64,000 nucleotides of DNA from Nonomuraea sediminis (lineage in GTDB: Bacteria > Actinomycetota > Actinomycetes > Streptosporangiales > Streptosporangiaceae), in contig NZ_JAHDTI010000021.1 in NCBI RefSeq assembly GCF_018531495.1, positions 62,001-126,000 on the forward strand. The letters are read 5' to 3'. The translations under genes and the position numbers were made by a program. Positions 7,758 to 16,503 of the stretch are shown piece by piece. How positions within the stretch are numbered: the stretch's first letter is position 1; the number at the start of each line of letters is the position of its first letter. A model generated the notes under the pieces. The model saw nothing but the letters and a program-made list of their open reading frames with translations. It was not told the origin of the DNA and did not search any database.

Positions 7758-8714
7758 ATGCACCCGTACGGCCAGCCGCCCTCTCCCTACCCGCACCCAC
7801 GGCCCCCGTGGTTCATGCCTACCCCGCCAGGGCTGCGTTATGACCATCTGGCCAGGAACGCGGCCAGGCAGCCGTGGCAGCCGGTCGTCGGCACGATCGC
7901 GGTGGGGATCGCGTTCTTCGTCGTCGGGCTGGTCGTGCTGGTGGCCGGGGTCACCTTGGCGGCCTTCACGGGGCTGCCGCGCCCGATCGGCGACAACGGC
8001 CAGTTCACCGGCGACCCGGTGTACTCCATGGTCCTCCTGCTGCTGTCGATCGCGGCCGTGCTGCCCCTGGTGTTCGGCGCCGCCGCGCTGATCCAGCGGC
8101 GCAGACCCGGCACGCTGTCGTCGGTGGCGGGCAGGCTGCGATGGTCGTGGCTGGCGCAGTGCATGGTCGTCGCGGTGGTGGCGCTGGCGCTCGGTCAGGG
8201 CGCCCAGTACCTGGCGCTGTCCGCGGCCGGGCTGAACACCTCGGACATGCTCGGGTGGGCGGGCTGGGCCGGGTTCCTGCCCGCCCTCATCGTGATCGTG
8301 CTGCTGGTGCCGTTCCAGGCGGCCACCGAGGAGTACCTGTTCCGCGGGTGGTTCATCCAGGCGTTCGGCACCTACGTCCGCAACCCGGTGTGGTCGATCC
8401 TGCTGGGGTCGCTGCTGTTCGCCTCGCTGCACGGATACACGTGGGCGGGGTTGCTCGACGTGTTCAGCTTCGGCGTGGTCATGGGGTGGCTGGCCGTGCG
8501 GACCGGCGGGCTCGAGGCGCCGATCGCGATGCACGTGAGCAACAACATGCTGGCCTTCGGGCTGAGTGCGGCGGCCGGCGATCTGAACAAGGCGCTGCAG
8601 CAGGGGGAGGTGCCCTGGCAGTCGCTGGCGGGGACCGTGGTGCAGCTCGGGGCGTTCACATTCGGCGTGCTCTACCTCTCCAAAAAGCGGTCAATCAGCA
8701 CCGTTTCTAAATAA
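7758..8714 (+). CDS. CPBP intramembrane metalloprotease
   Basis: A 318-residue multi-helix protein of the CAAX protease/Abi family. The diagnostic motifs are present: EEYLFRGWF (EExxxR), FASLHGYTW with the second-site His, and a later HVSNNMLAF. The N-terminus is a short Pro/Tyr-rich tail (HPYGQPPSPYPHPRPP). I placed the start at the ATG at 7758; an open frame extends upstream but would overlap the divergent promoter and signal-peptide gene. Such proteases cleave membrane proteins or prenylated peptides; the target is unknown. Confidence 0.88.
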   Translation: MHPYGQPPSPYPHPRPPWFMPTPPGLRYDHLARNAARQPWQPVVGTIAVGIAFFVVGLVVLVAGVTLAAFTGLPRPIGDNGQFTGDPVYSMVLLLLSIAAVLPLVFGAAALIQRRRPGTLSSVAGRLRWSWLAQCMVVAVVALALGQGAQYLALSAAGLNTSDMLGWAGWAGFLPALIVIVLLVPFQAATEEYLFRGWFIQAFGTYVRNPVWSILLGSLLFASLHGYTWAGLLDVFSFGVVMGWLAVRTGGLEAPIAMHVSNNMLAFGLSAAAGDLNKALQQGEVPWQSLAGTVVQLGAFTFGVLYLSKKRSISTVSK

Positions 8715-8853
8715 ATCACTCTGTGGTGTGGTGAATCTCACTAGAGAGGTCTCGCCATTCCGGCTCGGGCGTGTTGCTCTGGATCCTGTGGGGTCGAGGA
8801 TTCCGGAGGTGATCATCGTGGCGTGGCGGGGTAGGGATACCCGCGTGCATCAG

Positions 8854-8869
8854 ATTTTTCTCGAAAAAT
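8854..8869. promoter_or_regulatory. AT-rich inverted repeat upstream of the surface-protein gene
   Basis: ATTTTTC, two bases and GAAAAAT form a 7-bp-arm palindrome in the 227-bp gap before 8942. An AT-rich palindrome is unusual in this GC-rich DNA and may bind a regulator or nucleoid protein. The rest of the gap (8715-8941) holds no gene. A strong AGGAGG lies at 8928-8933. Confidence 0.4.
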
Positions 8870-8941
8870 GCGCTTAAAACAGGACAGGCTGCCTGGAACG
8901 GTCCGTTAGTCCCCGACCAGTTCGACTAGGAGGTACGAGGC

Positions 8942-11914
8942 GTGGCCCCCGGCCCCAGCGACCCGCCACGGCGACCGCAGGACGGCGACCCGGACACGCC
9001 CGAGGAGCCGCGGATCAGCCACTCCCCGCCGGGACCCAGCGATGACAGCAGGCGGGGCATGCCCCTGGCCTCACCGTGGGGGATGCCGCCGTTCGCGGCG
9101 CCCACGCCCGAGGACGAGGAGCCGCCCGATCCGCCCAGGGGACGCCGGCCCTACAGCTCTCCCACGGCCGAGCCCGAGTCGCCGCCGCGCCGACGCCGGG
9201 TGGTGAACCGGCCCGACAAGCTCGTCGCCGGAGGCCCGCCGCGCGAGCCCGCTCCCGAGCCGCCCACAGAAGAGCGGCATCGCCCGCCCTACCGCGAGCC
9301 TCCGTACCATCTGCCGGAGCCTGTCCCCGTGGAGCCGGAACACCTCCCCGGCGAGGACGCTCCCCGCGAAGGCGAGGTCGCGGGGGACACCACCGAGGAC
9401 CAGCACCCGGCACCCGACGTCTCCTACGACGACGTCTCCTACGACGAGGACTCCTACGACGAGGACGTCGCACCCGTTCACGACGAGGCCGCACCCGATC
9501 ACGACGAGGTCGAGGCCAGCGGTGAGGACGAGGCCGTGCGGCGGGTCGGCCGTCCCCCTGGAGGCCGTCCCACCCGGCCCGACCTGCTCGTGGCGTCGGG
9601 ACCGCCGCGCCCCACGGGCTCCAGCGGCCGCCACCACCGCGGCCCGTTACCAGCAGCCCTGCGCCGGTCGCTGCCCAAGCGGCGGCGCCGCGTGATGATG
9701 CCGATCGCCCTCCTGGCGGTGCTCGCCCTGGTGATCACGGCCGGGGTGATCGTGTGGCGCGACCAGACGACGCAGGAGACCGGCCTGCGCCTGGCCGCCG
9801 GCGTCGGCCGCGCCGCCGACGACCTGTTCACCGTCCCCTCCGCGGGCGACGGCTCCAACCAGAAGCTGATGGACCTGGCCTCGGTCGGCAAGGCCGTGGT
9901 CGCCGTGGGCAGCGACACCACCAGCCCGACGCCGCGCCCGCTGTTCCTGTTCTCGCCCGACGGCGGCCGCTCCTGGCAGCTCGGCCAGGTCACCGGCGAG
10001 TCCGGCACCTCAACCGTGCAGCGCGTGGTCGGCGGCAACGGGCTGTGGCTGGCCAGCGGCGGCGACGAGGTCGGCGGCGCGCGCGGGCTGTGGACCAGCG
10101 CCGACGGCTTCAGCTGGACCGCGGTCGAGCAGAGCGGCCTGACCGCGTTCCGTGGCGGCGACCTGGTCTACGACATCGCCAGGACCGGTTCGGGGTTCGT
10201 CGCGGTCGGCCGTACGACGCTGGAGGACGGCAGCGCGGGGCCCGCGGCCTGGCAGTCGGCCGACGGGCGGGCCTGGGAGCGCGTCGACACGCGCGGACTG
10301 GACGTGCGGGAGCTCAGGTCCGTGGTGGCCAGGGGCGACACCGTGGTGGCGCTGGCCCAGCCCGCGCAGGGCTCCGGGTCCCGCGTCGTGCGCTCCGTCG
10401 ACGGGGGGCGGGGCTGGCAGGCGACGCCGTTCCTGCTTCCCGAGGCGGAGCCGCGGACGGGGACGCTGGCCGTGCTGCCCAAACAGTTCGTGCTCGTGCC
10501 GGTCCGCTCCCGCACCAGTGCGGGGGACGTACGGGTCTACTGCTCGCAGAGCGGCACGCAGTGGGCGCAGTGCGGCTCCATCCACGGGCTGAGCGGCCAG
10601 AGCCCGGGCATCGACGAGATGATCTCCTACCGCGGCGGGATCGCGGCCGTCGCCCAGGCCAACCTCGGCAAGTACGCGGTGCTGACCAGCGGCGACGGGC
10701 GAGGCTGGGCCAAGCGGGCCGAGCTGGGCAACCTGTCGGGCGCCACGCTGCGCGGCTTCGCGATCGCCGACTCCGGCACGCTGTTCGCCGGCGGAGACCA
10801 GGCGGCGGCCGACGTCGACAACCAGATCGTGCTCATGACAGCCCCGCCGCGCGGCGCCGCCTCGCGCGTGCCGCTCAACCGCGTCGACGGGCTGACCAGG
10901 ATCGCCCGCGAGACGGCGCGCCTGGCCAACCACGCGGGCCGCTACGTCGCGGTCGGCTCGGCCTCCGGCGACGCCGCGATCTGGACCAGCCTCAACTGGA
11001 AGGGCTGGACCTCGATGAGCCTCGGCGGCCCGCGCCAGCAGTCGCTCTCGGACGTCGTGTACGGCAGGCGGGGCTGGCTCGCGGTCGGCAGCACCCAGAC
11101 GGACGTGTCGGTCACCGAGCCGCTCCTGGTGGGCTCCTCCGACGGACGCACCTGGAAGCAACTGGCCGCCACCGGCGACCTCGCCCGCGACCAGGGCCAC
11201 CCCTACCTCGACCTGCACGCCGCGGCCGCGGGCCAGAAGGGGTACGTGCTGGCGGGCGAGTCGAGGGACGCCTCGGGCACGGCCGCCGCGGCCCTGTGGT
11301 TCACCCCCGACCTGCGCAAGTTCACCAAGTCCAAGAAGCTGCCGCAGGGCGGCTCGGGAGTGCGCGTCCACGCGGTGGCCGCCACCTCCACCGGCTACGT
11401 CGCGGTCGGCGGCTCAGGGACGGGTGAGCAGGAGAGCAGCGTCGTGTGGACCTCGGAGGACGGCGTCAACTGGACCCCGCGCAAGCGGGTCTCCCCGCCG
11501 GACGCCAGCGCGGCCGGGCTGCGCCAGATCACGGCCTACGGCGACCGGCTGGTCGCCATCGGCGTCGGCAACACCGACCGCCCCTTCTCGGCGGTCTCGG
11601 AGGACGACGGCAAGACCTGGACCACGGCCTGGATGGACGAGTCGTCGGCGGTCACGGACCTGGCGGCGACCTCGGACGGCCTCGTCGCGGTCGGCTGGCA
11701 CGGCCGCCCGGGCGAAGCGGACAGCGCCGCCTGGACCTCCACGGACGGCCAGACCTGGACCCGCCACGACCTCACCACGGATCGGCTCGCGGGGCAGGGC
11801 ATGCAGTGGCTGGCCGCCGTCACCATCGCCGGCCGCGACGTCGTCGCCCTGGGCCGCTCCACCACCTACAACGCCGACCACCTAACCCTCTGGACGTCGA
11901 CTCTTACGCCTTGA
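8942..11914 (+). CDS. Large single-pass surface protein with sialidase/BNR-like repeats
   Basis: A 990-residue protein in three parts. Residues 1-250 are disordered, Pro-, Arg- and Glu-rich, with an acidic tract repeating SYDD/SYDED around 158-175. One membrane helix (PIALLAVLALVITAGVIVW) follows near 252-270. The outer part, about 700 residues, contains many blade-like repeats of the type GLWTSADGFSWTAV, VRSVDGGRGWQATP and AWTSTDGQTWTRHD, typical of BNR/WD-like propellers. The GTG start has AGGAGG 8 bases upstream. The topology suggests an N-in, C-out protein with one or two beta propellers. No catalytic residues can be named; binding or sensing at the surface is inference. Confidence 0.82.
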   Translation: MAPGPSDPPRRPQDGDPDTPEEPRISHSPPGPSDDSRRGMPLASPWGMPPFAAPTPEDEEPPDPPRGRRPYSSPTAEPESPPRRRRVVNRPDKLVAGGPPREPAPEPPTEERHRPPYREPPYHLPEPVPVEPEHLPGEDAPREGEVAGDTTEDQHPAPDVSYDDVSYDEDSYDEDVAPVHDEAAPDHDEVEASGEDEAVRRVGRPPGGRPTRPDLLVASGPPRPTGSSGRHHRGPLPAALRRSLPKRRRRVMMPIALLAVLALVITAGVIVWRDQTTQETGLRLAAGVGRAADDLFTVPSAGDGSNQKLMDLASVGKAVVAVGSDTTSPTPRPLFLFSPDGGRSWQLGQVTGESGTSTVQRVVGGNGLWLASGGDEVGGARGLWTSADGFSWTAVEQSGLTAFRGGDLVYDIARTGSGFVAVGRTTLEDGSAGPAAWQSADGRAWERVDTRGLDVRELRSVVARGDTVVALAQPAQGSGSRVVRSVDGGRGWQATPFLLPEAEPRTGTLAVLPKQFVLVPVRSRTSAGDVRVYCSQSGTQWAQCGSIHGLSGQSPGIDEMISYRGGIAAVAQANLGKYAVLTSGDGRGWAKRAELGNLSGATLRGFAIADSGTLFAGGDQAAADVDNQIVLMTAPPRGAASRVPLNRVDGLTRIARETARLANHAGRYVAVGSASGDAAIWTSLNWKGWTSMSLGGPRQQSLSDVVYGRRGWLAVGSTQTDVSVTEPLLVGSSDGRTWKQLAATGDLARDQGHPYLDLHAAAAGQKGYVLAGESRDASGTAAAALWFTPDLRKFTKSKKLPQGGSGVRVHAVAATSTGYVAVGGSGTGEQESSVVWTSEDGVNWTPRKRVSPPDASAAGLRQITAYGDRLVAIGVGNTDRPFSAVSEDDGKTWTTAWMDESSAVTDLAATSDGLVAVGWHGRPGEADSAAWTSTDGQTWTRHDLTTDRLAGQGMQWLAAVTIAGRDVVALGRSTTYNADHLTLWTSTLTP

Positions 11915-11938
11915 CCCCCTTTGCAGGATCATGGCCCG

Positions 11939-12772
11939 ATGAAGCGCCAACGTGGGCACGAACTCTGCGTCGAGATCGGCAGGAGAGTGATGTCCCAGGC
12001 CCCGGAAGGGTGGCAGGACGTCGAGCTCGACCGCCTCCAGCTCGGCACCTCGCACATCACCACGATCACGTTCCTGATGGCGGACGGCACCCGACAGGCG
12101 GGGCACATCGACGGACTCGACGACCTCTATCTGGGGCTCAAGGCCGCCGATTACGATCCTGGCGAGGGGACATGGTTCCGCCACAAGCTGCAGTACAGCC
12201 TCCATGGCAGCTCCTACAACGCAACGTCGCACACCTTCATGCGCGATTCACCTTTCGACGAGGGCCGTGACCTGCCTTCCGCCGCGTATGCGGAGGAGCT
12301 GTCCAGGTTTCCGCGCAGGAGCAAATTCGTGCCGCCGTGGATGCTCGCGCGCTGGCCCGACGACCTCCCGGTACCCTTCGCGGCCGAGCCGAGCCTGTCC
12401 TTCATGGCGGCCCGCATGGTCGGGCGGGATGACGGGCCGGAGGTGGTCACGTTCGGGCTGGCGGAAGAGGAAGACGGGACCGGCCGGGCGCTGATCTTCA
12501 TGATGTCCGTGGACGAACCGGACGACGATTACTGCATCGTGCGCGAGGACCAGGCAGGCACCACCTACGGCGGTGTGACCGAATGCGGGCTCTCCTCCAG
12601 GCGCCTGAGGCTGTGTTTCACGGAGGAGGCCGCTGAGGAGCTCGACGTGGCGCCCGTGGTTCACATCGACCTGGTGGTTGATGACGAGGGGCTCGAGCTG
12701 GTGCGGCGTAGTTTGCGGGAGATCTTGATGTCGGGGCCGGTGGATCAGCGCCCGCGCGTTCTGAAGCTGTGA
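11939..12772 (+). CDS. Probable two-domain immunity protein (YezG-like plus Imm10-like)
   Basis: A 277-residue soluble protein. The N-terminal 100 residues (MKRQRGHELCVEIGRRVM, PEGWQDVELDRL, WFRHKLQYSLHGSSYNATSHTF) resemble YezG/DUF600 antitoxins of polymorphic toxins. A linker ELSRFPRRSKFVPPWML follows. The C-terminal part (VVTFGLAEEEDGTGRALIFM, DDDYCIVREDQAGTTYGGVT) resembles Imm10. I used the ATG at 11939; a TTG 18 bases upstream is also in frame. No toxin gene is adjacent, so this would be an orphan immunity gene. Family assignments are from remembered patterns, hence moderate confidence in function. Confidence 0.6.
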   Translation: MKRQRGHELCVEIGRRVMSQAPEGWQDVELDRLQLGTSHITTITFLMADGTRQAGHIDGLDDLYLGLKAADYDPGEGTWFRHKLQYSLHGSSYNATSHTFMRDSPFDEGRDLPSAAYAEELSRFPRRSKFVPPWMLARWPDDLPVPFAAEPSLSFMAARMVGRDDGPEVVTFGLAEEEDGTGRALIFMMSVDEPDDDYCIVREDQAGTTYGGVTECGLSSRRLRLCFTEEAAEELDVAPVVHIDLVVDDEGLELVRRSLREILMSGPVDQRPRVLKL

Positions 12773-13428
12773 GCGGAGGCGCGGATGCGGTCCGTGAGGC
12801 CGGAGGCGGTGGCCAGGTTGAGGAGGATCGTCAGGGTCAGGCCCACGAGAGCCCACCTCAGTGACGACCGCAGGTCGGCGTCGGACGTGGGGCGGGGGGA
12901 GAGGCGGCCGGTGGGGTCGTAGGCGACCTGGATACTGGCGCCCTTGCCGGCCGTGGCGTGGGTGGTGGTCATCGTCGTGATCGACGGGGCGGCGCAGCGG
13001 AGGGTGTGGTCGTAGTAGGTCGTGCTGCTGGAGCTGCTGGTGCCGTCGGCGTGGGTGGTCGTGGAGTACACCGTGCGGGTGTTGACCTTGAGGATGGTGC
13101 AGGCCGTGACGGCGCCGCGATCCTGCAGGACCCAGGCCTCGTAGGCCGTGCGAGCCTGGAAGGTCGCCGTGCTGAGGGCGAGGAAGACCAGGATGCCGAC
13201 CAGGCAGCCGTCGTGGACGGACACGTTGCCGAAGATCAGCAGGAAGGCGCCCAGCGTGATCAGGATGCTGAGCACGCTGCCGACCCAGTTGTCGAGGAAG
13301 GGCGGGGGAGTGGCCGAGATGGCGGCGGCGCCCACGGCCACCGCGACGGGCAGAAGTGGGTAGCCGATCGATACGAGCGGCCACATGGCCACCCGCCGCA
13401 CCCCGCTCAGTCGCTTCACCACCGCCAC
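12745..13428 (-). CDS. DUF3592-like membrane protein
   Basis: A membrane protein of about 227 residues with hydrophobic helices near residues 15-40, 48-66 and 70-90 and a last helix near 195-215. A soluble loop contains TACTILKVNTRTVYSTTTHA, a Ser/Thr-rich run and GASIQVAYDPTGRLSP, which is the typical DUF3592 extracytoplasmic pattern ending in a YDP motif. I prefer the GTG at 13428 because GGGGGA precedes it by 5 bases; a TTG at 13431 and an ATG at 13386 are alternatives. The 3' end overlaps the immunity gene by 28 bp. Function unknown. Confidence 0.75.
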   Translation of the reverse strand: MAVVKRLSGVRRVAMWPLVSIGYPLLPVAVAVGAAAISATPPPFLDNWVGSVLSILITLGAFLLIFGNVSVHDGCLVGILVFLALSTATFQARTAYEAWVLQDRGAVTACTILKVNTRTVYSTTTHADGTSSSSSTTYYDHTLRCAAPSITTMTTTHATAGKGASIQVAYDPTGRLSPRPTSDADLRSSLRWALVGLTLTILLNLATASGLTDRIRASAHSFRTRGR

Positions 13429-13480
13429 CAAGATCCCCCATGTGACGCAGTGCGGTCAACCCATCACGCATACTCGGCAC

Positions 13481-13798
13481 ATGACACCGCAGGAAGATTT
13501 CGACCGGATCGGGACAGAGATGGCCGACCTGGGCGTGGTGATCGCCAAGGTCTTCGGCAAGCCGTCCTACAAGGCCGCCAACGGCAAGGCGTTCGCCTGC
13601 CTGTTCCAGGAGGGGCTGGCGTGCCGGCTGGTCCAGGGGAGCGCCGAGCACGCCGAGGCGCTGGCCCTGGAGGGCGCCACGCTGTTCGACCCGTCGGAGC
13701 GGCACCGGCCGATGAAGGACTGGGTGTCGGTGCCGCACGCGCACGCCGGCCGCTGGCAGGACTACGCCGAGACGGCCCGCGAGCGCGTCATGCGGTGA
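13481..13798 (+). CDS. Small TfoX/YjbR-like hypothetical protein
   Basis: A 105-residue soluble protein starting MTPQEDFDRIGTEMADLG. It contains FGKPSYKAANGKAFACLFQEGLA and ends DWVSVPHAHAGRWQDYAETA. The small alpha/beta layout with a Phe/Gly/Lys-rich first half resembles the TfoX N-terminal or MmcQ/YjbR groups, without decisive motifs. An upstream frame to 13385 exists but overlaps the divergent gene. The 3' end overlaps the convergent hydrolase by 11 bp. Confidence 0.7.
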   Translation: MTPQEDFDRIGTEMADLGVVIAKVFGKPSYKAANGKAFACLFQEGLACRLVQGSAEHAEALALEGATLFDPSERHRPMKDWVSVPHAHAGRWQDYAETARERVMR

Positions 13799-14561
13799 AG
13801 AACTCCAGCAGTTCCGGCGCGAGCGCCTGAGGGTCCACGTTGTGGGTCTGGCCCTCCAGCACCCGGTGGGTGGCGTTGGGGACCGCCGCGGTGACGGCCA
13901 GCGCCGCGTTGGCCATCCAGGCCGGGCCGGCGCCGCCCGACAGCACCAGCGTGGGCTGCCGGATCGTCGCCAGCCGCGCCGCGGGCAGTGCGTTGCCCGG
14001 GCCGAGCACGGCCGCCTCGTAGGCGAGCGTGTGCGCCACCGCCTCCGACTCCTTCCAGTACGGCTGGCCCCGCATCCCGGCGACCACCTCCGCGGGTACC
14101 TCGGCCGCCTCCGTCATGAACACCTCGACCGCGTCTCCGCGGCGGCCCTGCCGTACCAGGGAGGCCAGGCGGTCGGCGAAGTCGTTGCCGATCGGGGGCG
14201 CGGAGGGGTCGACGTGGTAGGGCGGCTCCCAGACGGCCACCTTCGTGATGGCGGGCAGGCGCGCTGCCGCCTCGAGGACGAGGGCCCCGCCCGAGGAGCC
14301 GCCGAAGACCATCGCGGTGCCGGGGATGAGCGCGGCCACGTCCTCGATCTCGCGCTCGACGGCGTAGGGCGGGGTGTCGCCGCTGTCGCCGCGCCCGCGG
14401 CGGTCGTAGTTGACGACGGTGAACCAGGGCGCCAGGGCCGACGCCACGCCGCGGAGCGTGGCGTGGCGCCGGTCGGTGAAGGCGCCGTGCACCAGGACGA
14501 CCATGGGGCCGGAGCCCGTCGTGTCACTGGCGATGCGGGTGCCGTCCGCCGAGATCGTCAT
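13788..14561 (-). CDS. Alpha/beta-fold hydrolase
   Basis: A 257-residue hydrolase. It has the oxyanion HGAFTDRRH segment, the nucleophile elbow GGSSGG (Ser in FGGSSGGAL), an acid in the later strand region and a C-terminal His in EGQTHNVDP. A strand-turn YDRRGRGDSGDT is typical of the family. Its ATG overlaps the upstream VOC gene stop in ATGA, so the two are coupled. The substrate is unknown. The open frame continues 5' of this start, but that part is shadow sequence of the VOC gene. Confidence 0.88.
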   Translation of the reverse strand: MTISADGTRIASDTTGSGPMVVLVHGAFTDRRHATLRGVASALAPWFTVVNYDRRGRGDSGDTPPYAVEREIEDVAALIPGTAMVFGGSSGGALVLEAAARLPAITKVAVWEPPYHVDPSAPPIGNDFADRLASLVRQGRRGDAVEVFMTEAAEVPAEVVAGMRGQPYWKESEAVAHTLAYEAAVLGPGNALPAARLATIRQPTLVLSGGAGPAWMANAALAVTAAVPNATHRVLEGQTHNVDPQALAPELLEFFTA

Positions 14562-14941
14562 GGCTGGATCAGGCACAGCGCGGCCCAGTGGTGGCCGTCG
14601 AGGTCGCGGAAGCCGCGCAGGTAGCGGCCGTCGGCGTTGGTGGGCTCGCCGACCGGGGCGGCCCCTGCGGCCAGGGCCTTGTCGAGCAGGGCGTCGACCT
14701 CCTGCGGGTTCTCCAGGCCGAGGACCAGGATGGCCTGGGTGCTCTCGCGTGGATCGCCGACCTGCTTCTCGGCGAACGTGGCGAAGGTGGGCTCGGCGAT
14801 CAGCATGACCTGGGTCGTGTCGCTGATGATCACCGAGGCCATGTCCTCGGTCGCGCCGAAGTGGTCGAAACCGAGGTCGGTGAAGAACTGCTTCGAGCGG
14901 TTCACGTCCTTGACCGGGATGTTCACAAACATGACGGGCAT
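14558..14941 (-). CDS. VOC-family (glyoxalase/dioxygenase-fold) protein
   Basis: A 127-residue single-domain VOC protein. It starts MPVMFVNIPVKDVNRSKQFF, has FTDLGFDH and TTQVMLIAEPTFATF, and ends RGFRDLDGHHWAALCLIQP, the usual betaalphabetabetabeta modules with the terminal D-x-D-G-H metal/ligand region. It is the first gene of a coupled pair with the hydrolase, suggesting detoxification or small-molecule turnover. The SD AGAGGAA precedes the ATG. A CTGATG-TGC-CATCAG inverted repeat at 14966-14980 lies just upstream and could be an operator. Confidence 0.87.
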   Translation of the reverse strand: MPVMFVNIPVKDVNRSKQFFTDLGFDHFGATEDMASVIISDTTQVMLIAEPTFATFAEKQVGDPRESTQAILVLGLENPQEVDALLDKALAAGAAPVGEPTNADGRYLRGFRDLDGHHWAALCLIQP

Positions 14942-15032
14942 CTCTGGGTTCCTCTCTCATTCGTGCTGATGTGCCATCAGTCTGCGTTCGGAGAGGGTGC
15001 CGAGTCTTGGATGTGCGTGCCGGGTCGATTGA

Positions 15033-15989
15033 CTATGCGCGCATGCGCCGGTATTCGGCGGGCGGCATGCCGTACGTCTGCTTGAAGAGCCTGCTGAAGT
15101 GGGCGGCGTCGGGCAGGCCCCAGCGGGCGGCGACCGCGCTGACCGGCAGCGTGCGCAGGAGGGCGTCGGCCAGATCGGCGCGGCAGCGTTCCAGGCGACG
15201 GTGCCTGATCCAGGCGGCGACCGTGGTGTTCTGCGACTCGAACAGCCGGTGCAGGTAGCGCAGCGAGACGTGGTGGGCGGCGGCGATCATGCCGGGGTCG
15301 AGGTCGAAGTCGCCCAGACGCTGCTCGATGAAGTCGTGGACGCGCATGAGCAGCGCGCGCTGCTGTGTCTCCGGCGGTAGCACGGCGGTCTGGTCGGCGC
15401 GCTCGGCGATGGCGGTGGTGATCAGGTTCAGCACCACCGACGACAGCCTGGCCGCGCTGGCCGGCTGGTAGGTCTCCAGGTCGAGTGCCACCCGCCGCAG
15501 CAGCGGCCCGGCCAGCGCCGCGGCGCCCTCGTCGGGGGCGAACGGCACCGCGGTGAGCGCGCGGACGGGATCGCGCAGCAGCGTGAGCGACTCGTGCGGC
15601 AGGCTGAAGACCGCGAGCTCCACCGCCGAGTCGTAGGCCACGTCGTAGGGCTGGGTGAAGTCGTAGACGGCGAACTCGCCGGCCCGCAGCCGTGACGAGC
15701 GCTCGCGCTGCGTGAGCACGAGGCTGCCCGACATGACCAGCACCACCCGGTACAGCTCAGGGTTGTCGCGGCGGATCAGCCCGGGGGTGCGGTGCATGCT
15801 GTGCGGGGTGGAGGTCATGGCGTGCGCCACGGTCACGGTGTCGAGTCGCCCGGCCTCGATCTGGCCCCTCAGTGGCGCGTCTGGGTCGATCCGCAGGTCG
15901 AGGGGGCCGAGGGTGTCGCAGACGATCCCGCGCCAGGCGTCGTGGCGGCGGTTCTCGGGAACGTCGGAGGCCCGGATGAGGATGGCCAT
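15033..15989 (-). CDS. AraC-family transcriptional regulator
   Basis: A 318-residue regulator. Residues 1-190 form an AraC-binding-like cupin sensor domain (RVVLVMSGSLVLTQRERSSRLRAG in two overlapping strands). The C-terminal 100 residues carry the double helix-turn-helix, with HHVSLRYLHRLFESQ as the first and WGLPDAAHFSRLFKQTYGMPPAEYRR as the second motif region. The upstream hemerythrin gene ends 10 bp before it on the same strand, so they may share a transcript. The ligand is unknown; the neighbouring VOC/hydrolase pair is a plausible target. Confidence 0.92.
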   Translation of the reverse strand: MAILIRASDVPENRRHDAWRGIVCDTLGPLDLRIDPDAPLRGQIEAGRLDTVTVAHAMTSTPHSMHRTPGLIRRDNPELYRVVLVMSGSLVLTQRERSSRLRAGEFAVYDFTQPYDVAYDSAVELAVFSLPHESLTLLRDPVRALTAVPFAPDEGAAALAGPLLRRVALDLETYQPASAARLSSVVLNLITTAIAERADQTAVLPPETQQRALLMRVHDFIEQRLGDFDLDPGMIAAAHHVSLRYLHRLFESQNTTVAAWIRHRRLERCRADLADALLRTLPVSAVAARWGLPDAAHFSRLFKQTYGMPPAEYRRMRA

Positions 15990-15999
15990 GACAGGCGCA

Positions 16000-16449
16000 T
16001 CATACGGTCAAGCCTTCGAGTTCCTCCAGGCCGTTGAGCGCCTCGACGATCTTCCGCTCCTCGAAGGAGAAGTGGGATTCCATGATGGCCGCCAGGCCGT
16101 CCAGCTCGCTGTCCCTGGCCTGCGGATCGTCGATCACGGCCTCGATCCTGAGCAGGATGTCGGTGATGAGTCCGTGGTCGCGGCTGAGATCCTCGAGCAC
16201 CGGGCGGAGCTCGGGGTGCCGCTCGGCCAGGGTGGGGAAGACGCTCTCGTCCTCGCCCGAGTGGTGACGGGTCAGCGCCGAGCAGAAGGCCAGGCAGTGC
16301 GACCGCAGATCCTTCGGCCCCTCGGAGCCGGAGCGGAGCCGGGCGAGCTCCGTGCGGAGCAGGTCGTGCATCTCGATGAGTTGGGTACCGAACGCCTTCA
16401 TGCGCTCATGTGAGGTTTCCAAGGATTTCCCATGGTCCGACGCCTCCAT
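16000..16449 (-). CDS. Hemerythrin-like cation-binding domain protein
   Basis: A 149-residue four-helix protein with His and Glu ligands in the right order: EMHDLLRTEL, then LTRHHSGEDESVFPTL (HHxxED), DHGLITDIL, and ESHFSFEERKIV near the end. These fit a di-iron hemerythrin HHE fold that senses or carries oxygen or NO, or buffers iron. It has no extra domain. It lies 10 bp upstream of the AraC gene. Confidence 0.9.
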   Translation of the reverse strand: MEASDHGKSLETSHERMKAFGTQLIEMHDLLRTELARLRSGSEGPKDLRSHCLAFCSALTRHHSGEDESVFPTLAERHPELRPVLEDLSRDHGLITDILLRIEAVIDDPQARDSELDGLAAIMESHFSFEERKIVEALNGLEELEGLTV

Positions 16450-16503
16450 GCCCGCGGTGGTCTTGTTGCCGGGTGCACGCGACGCTGAGGCGGGATTTCA
16501 CCA

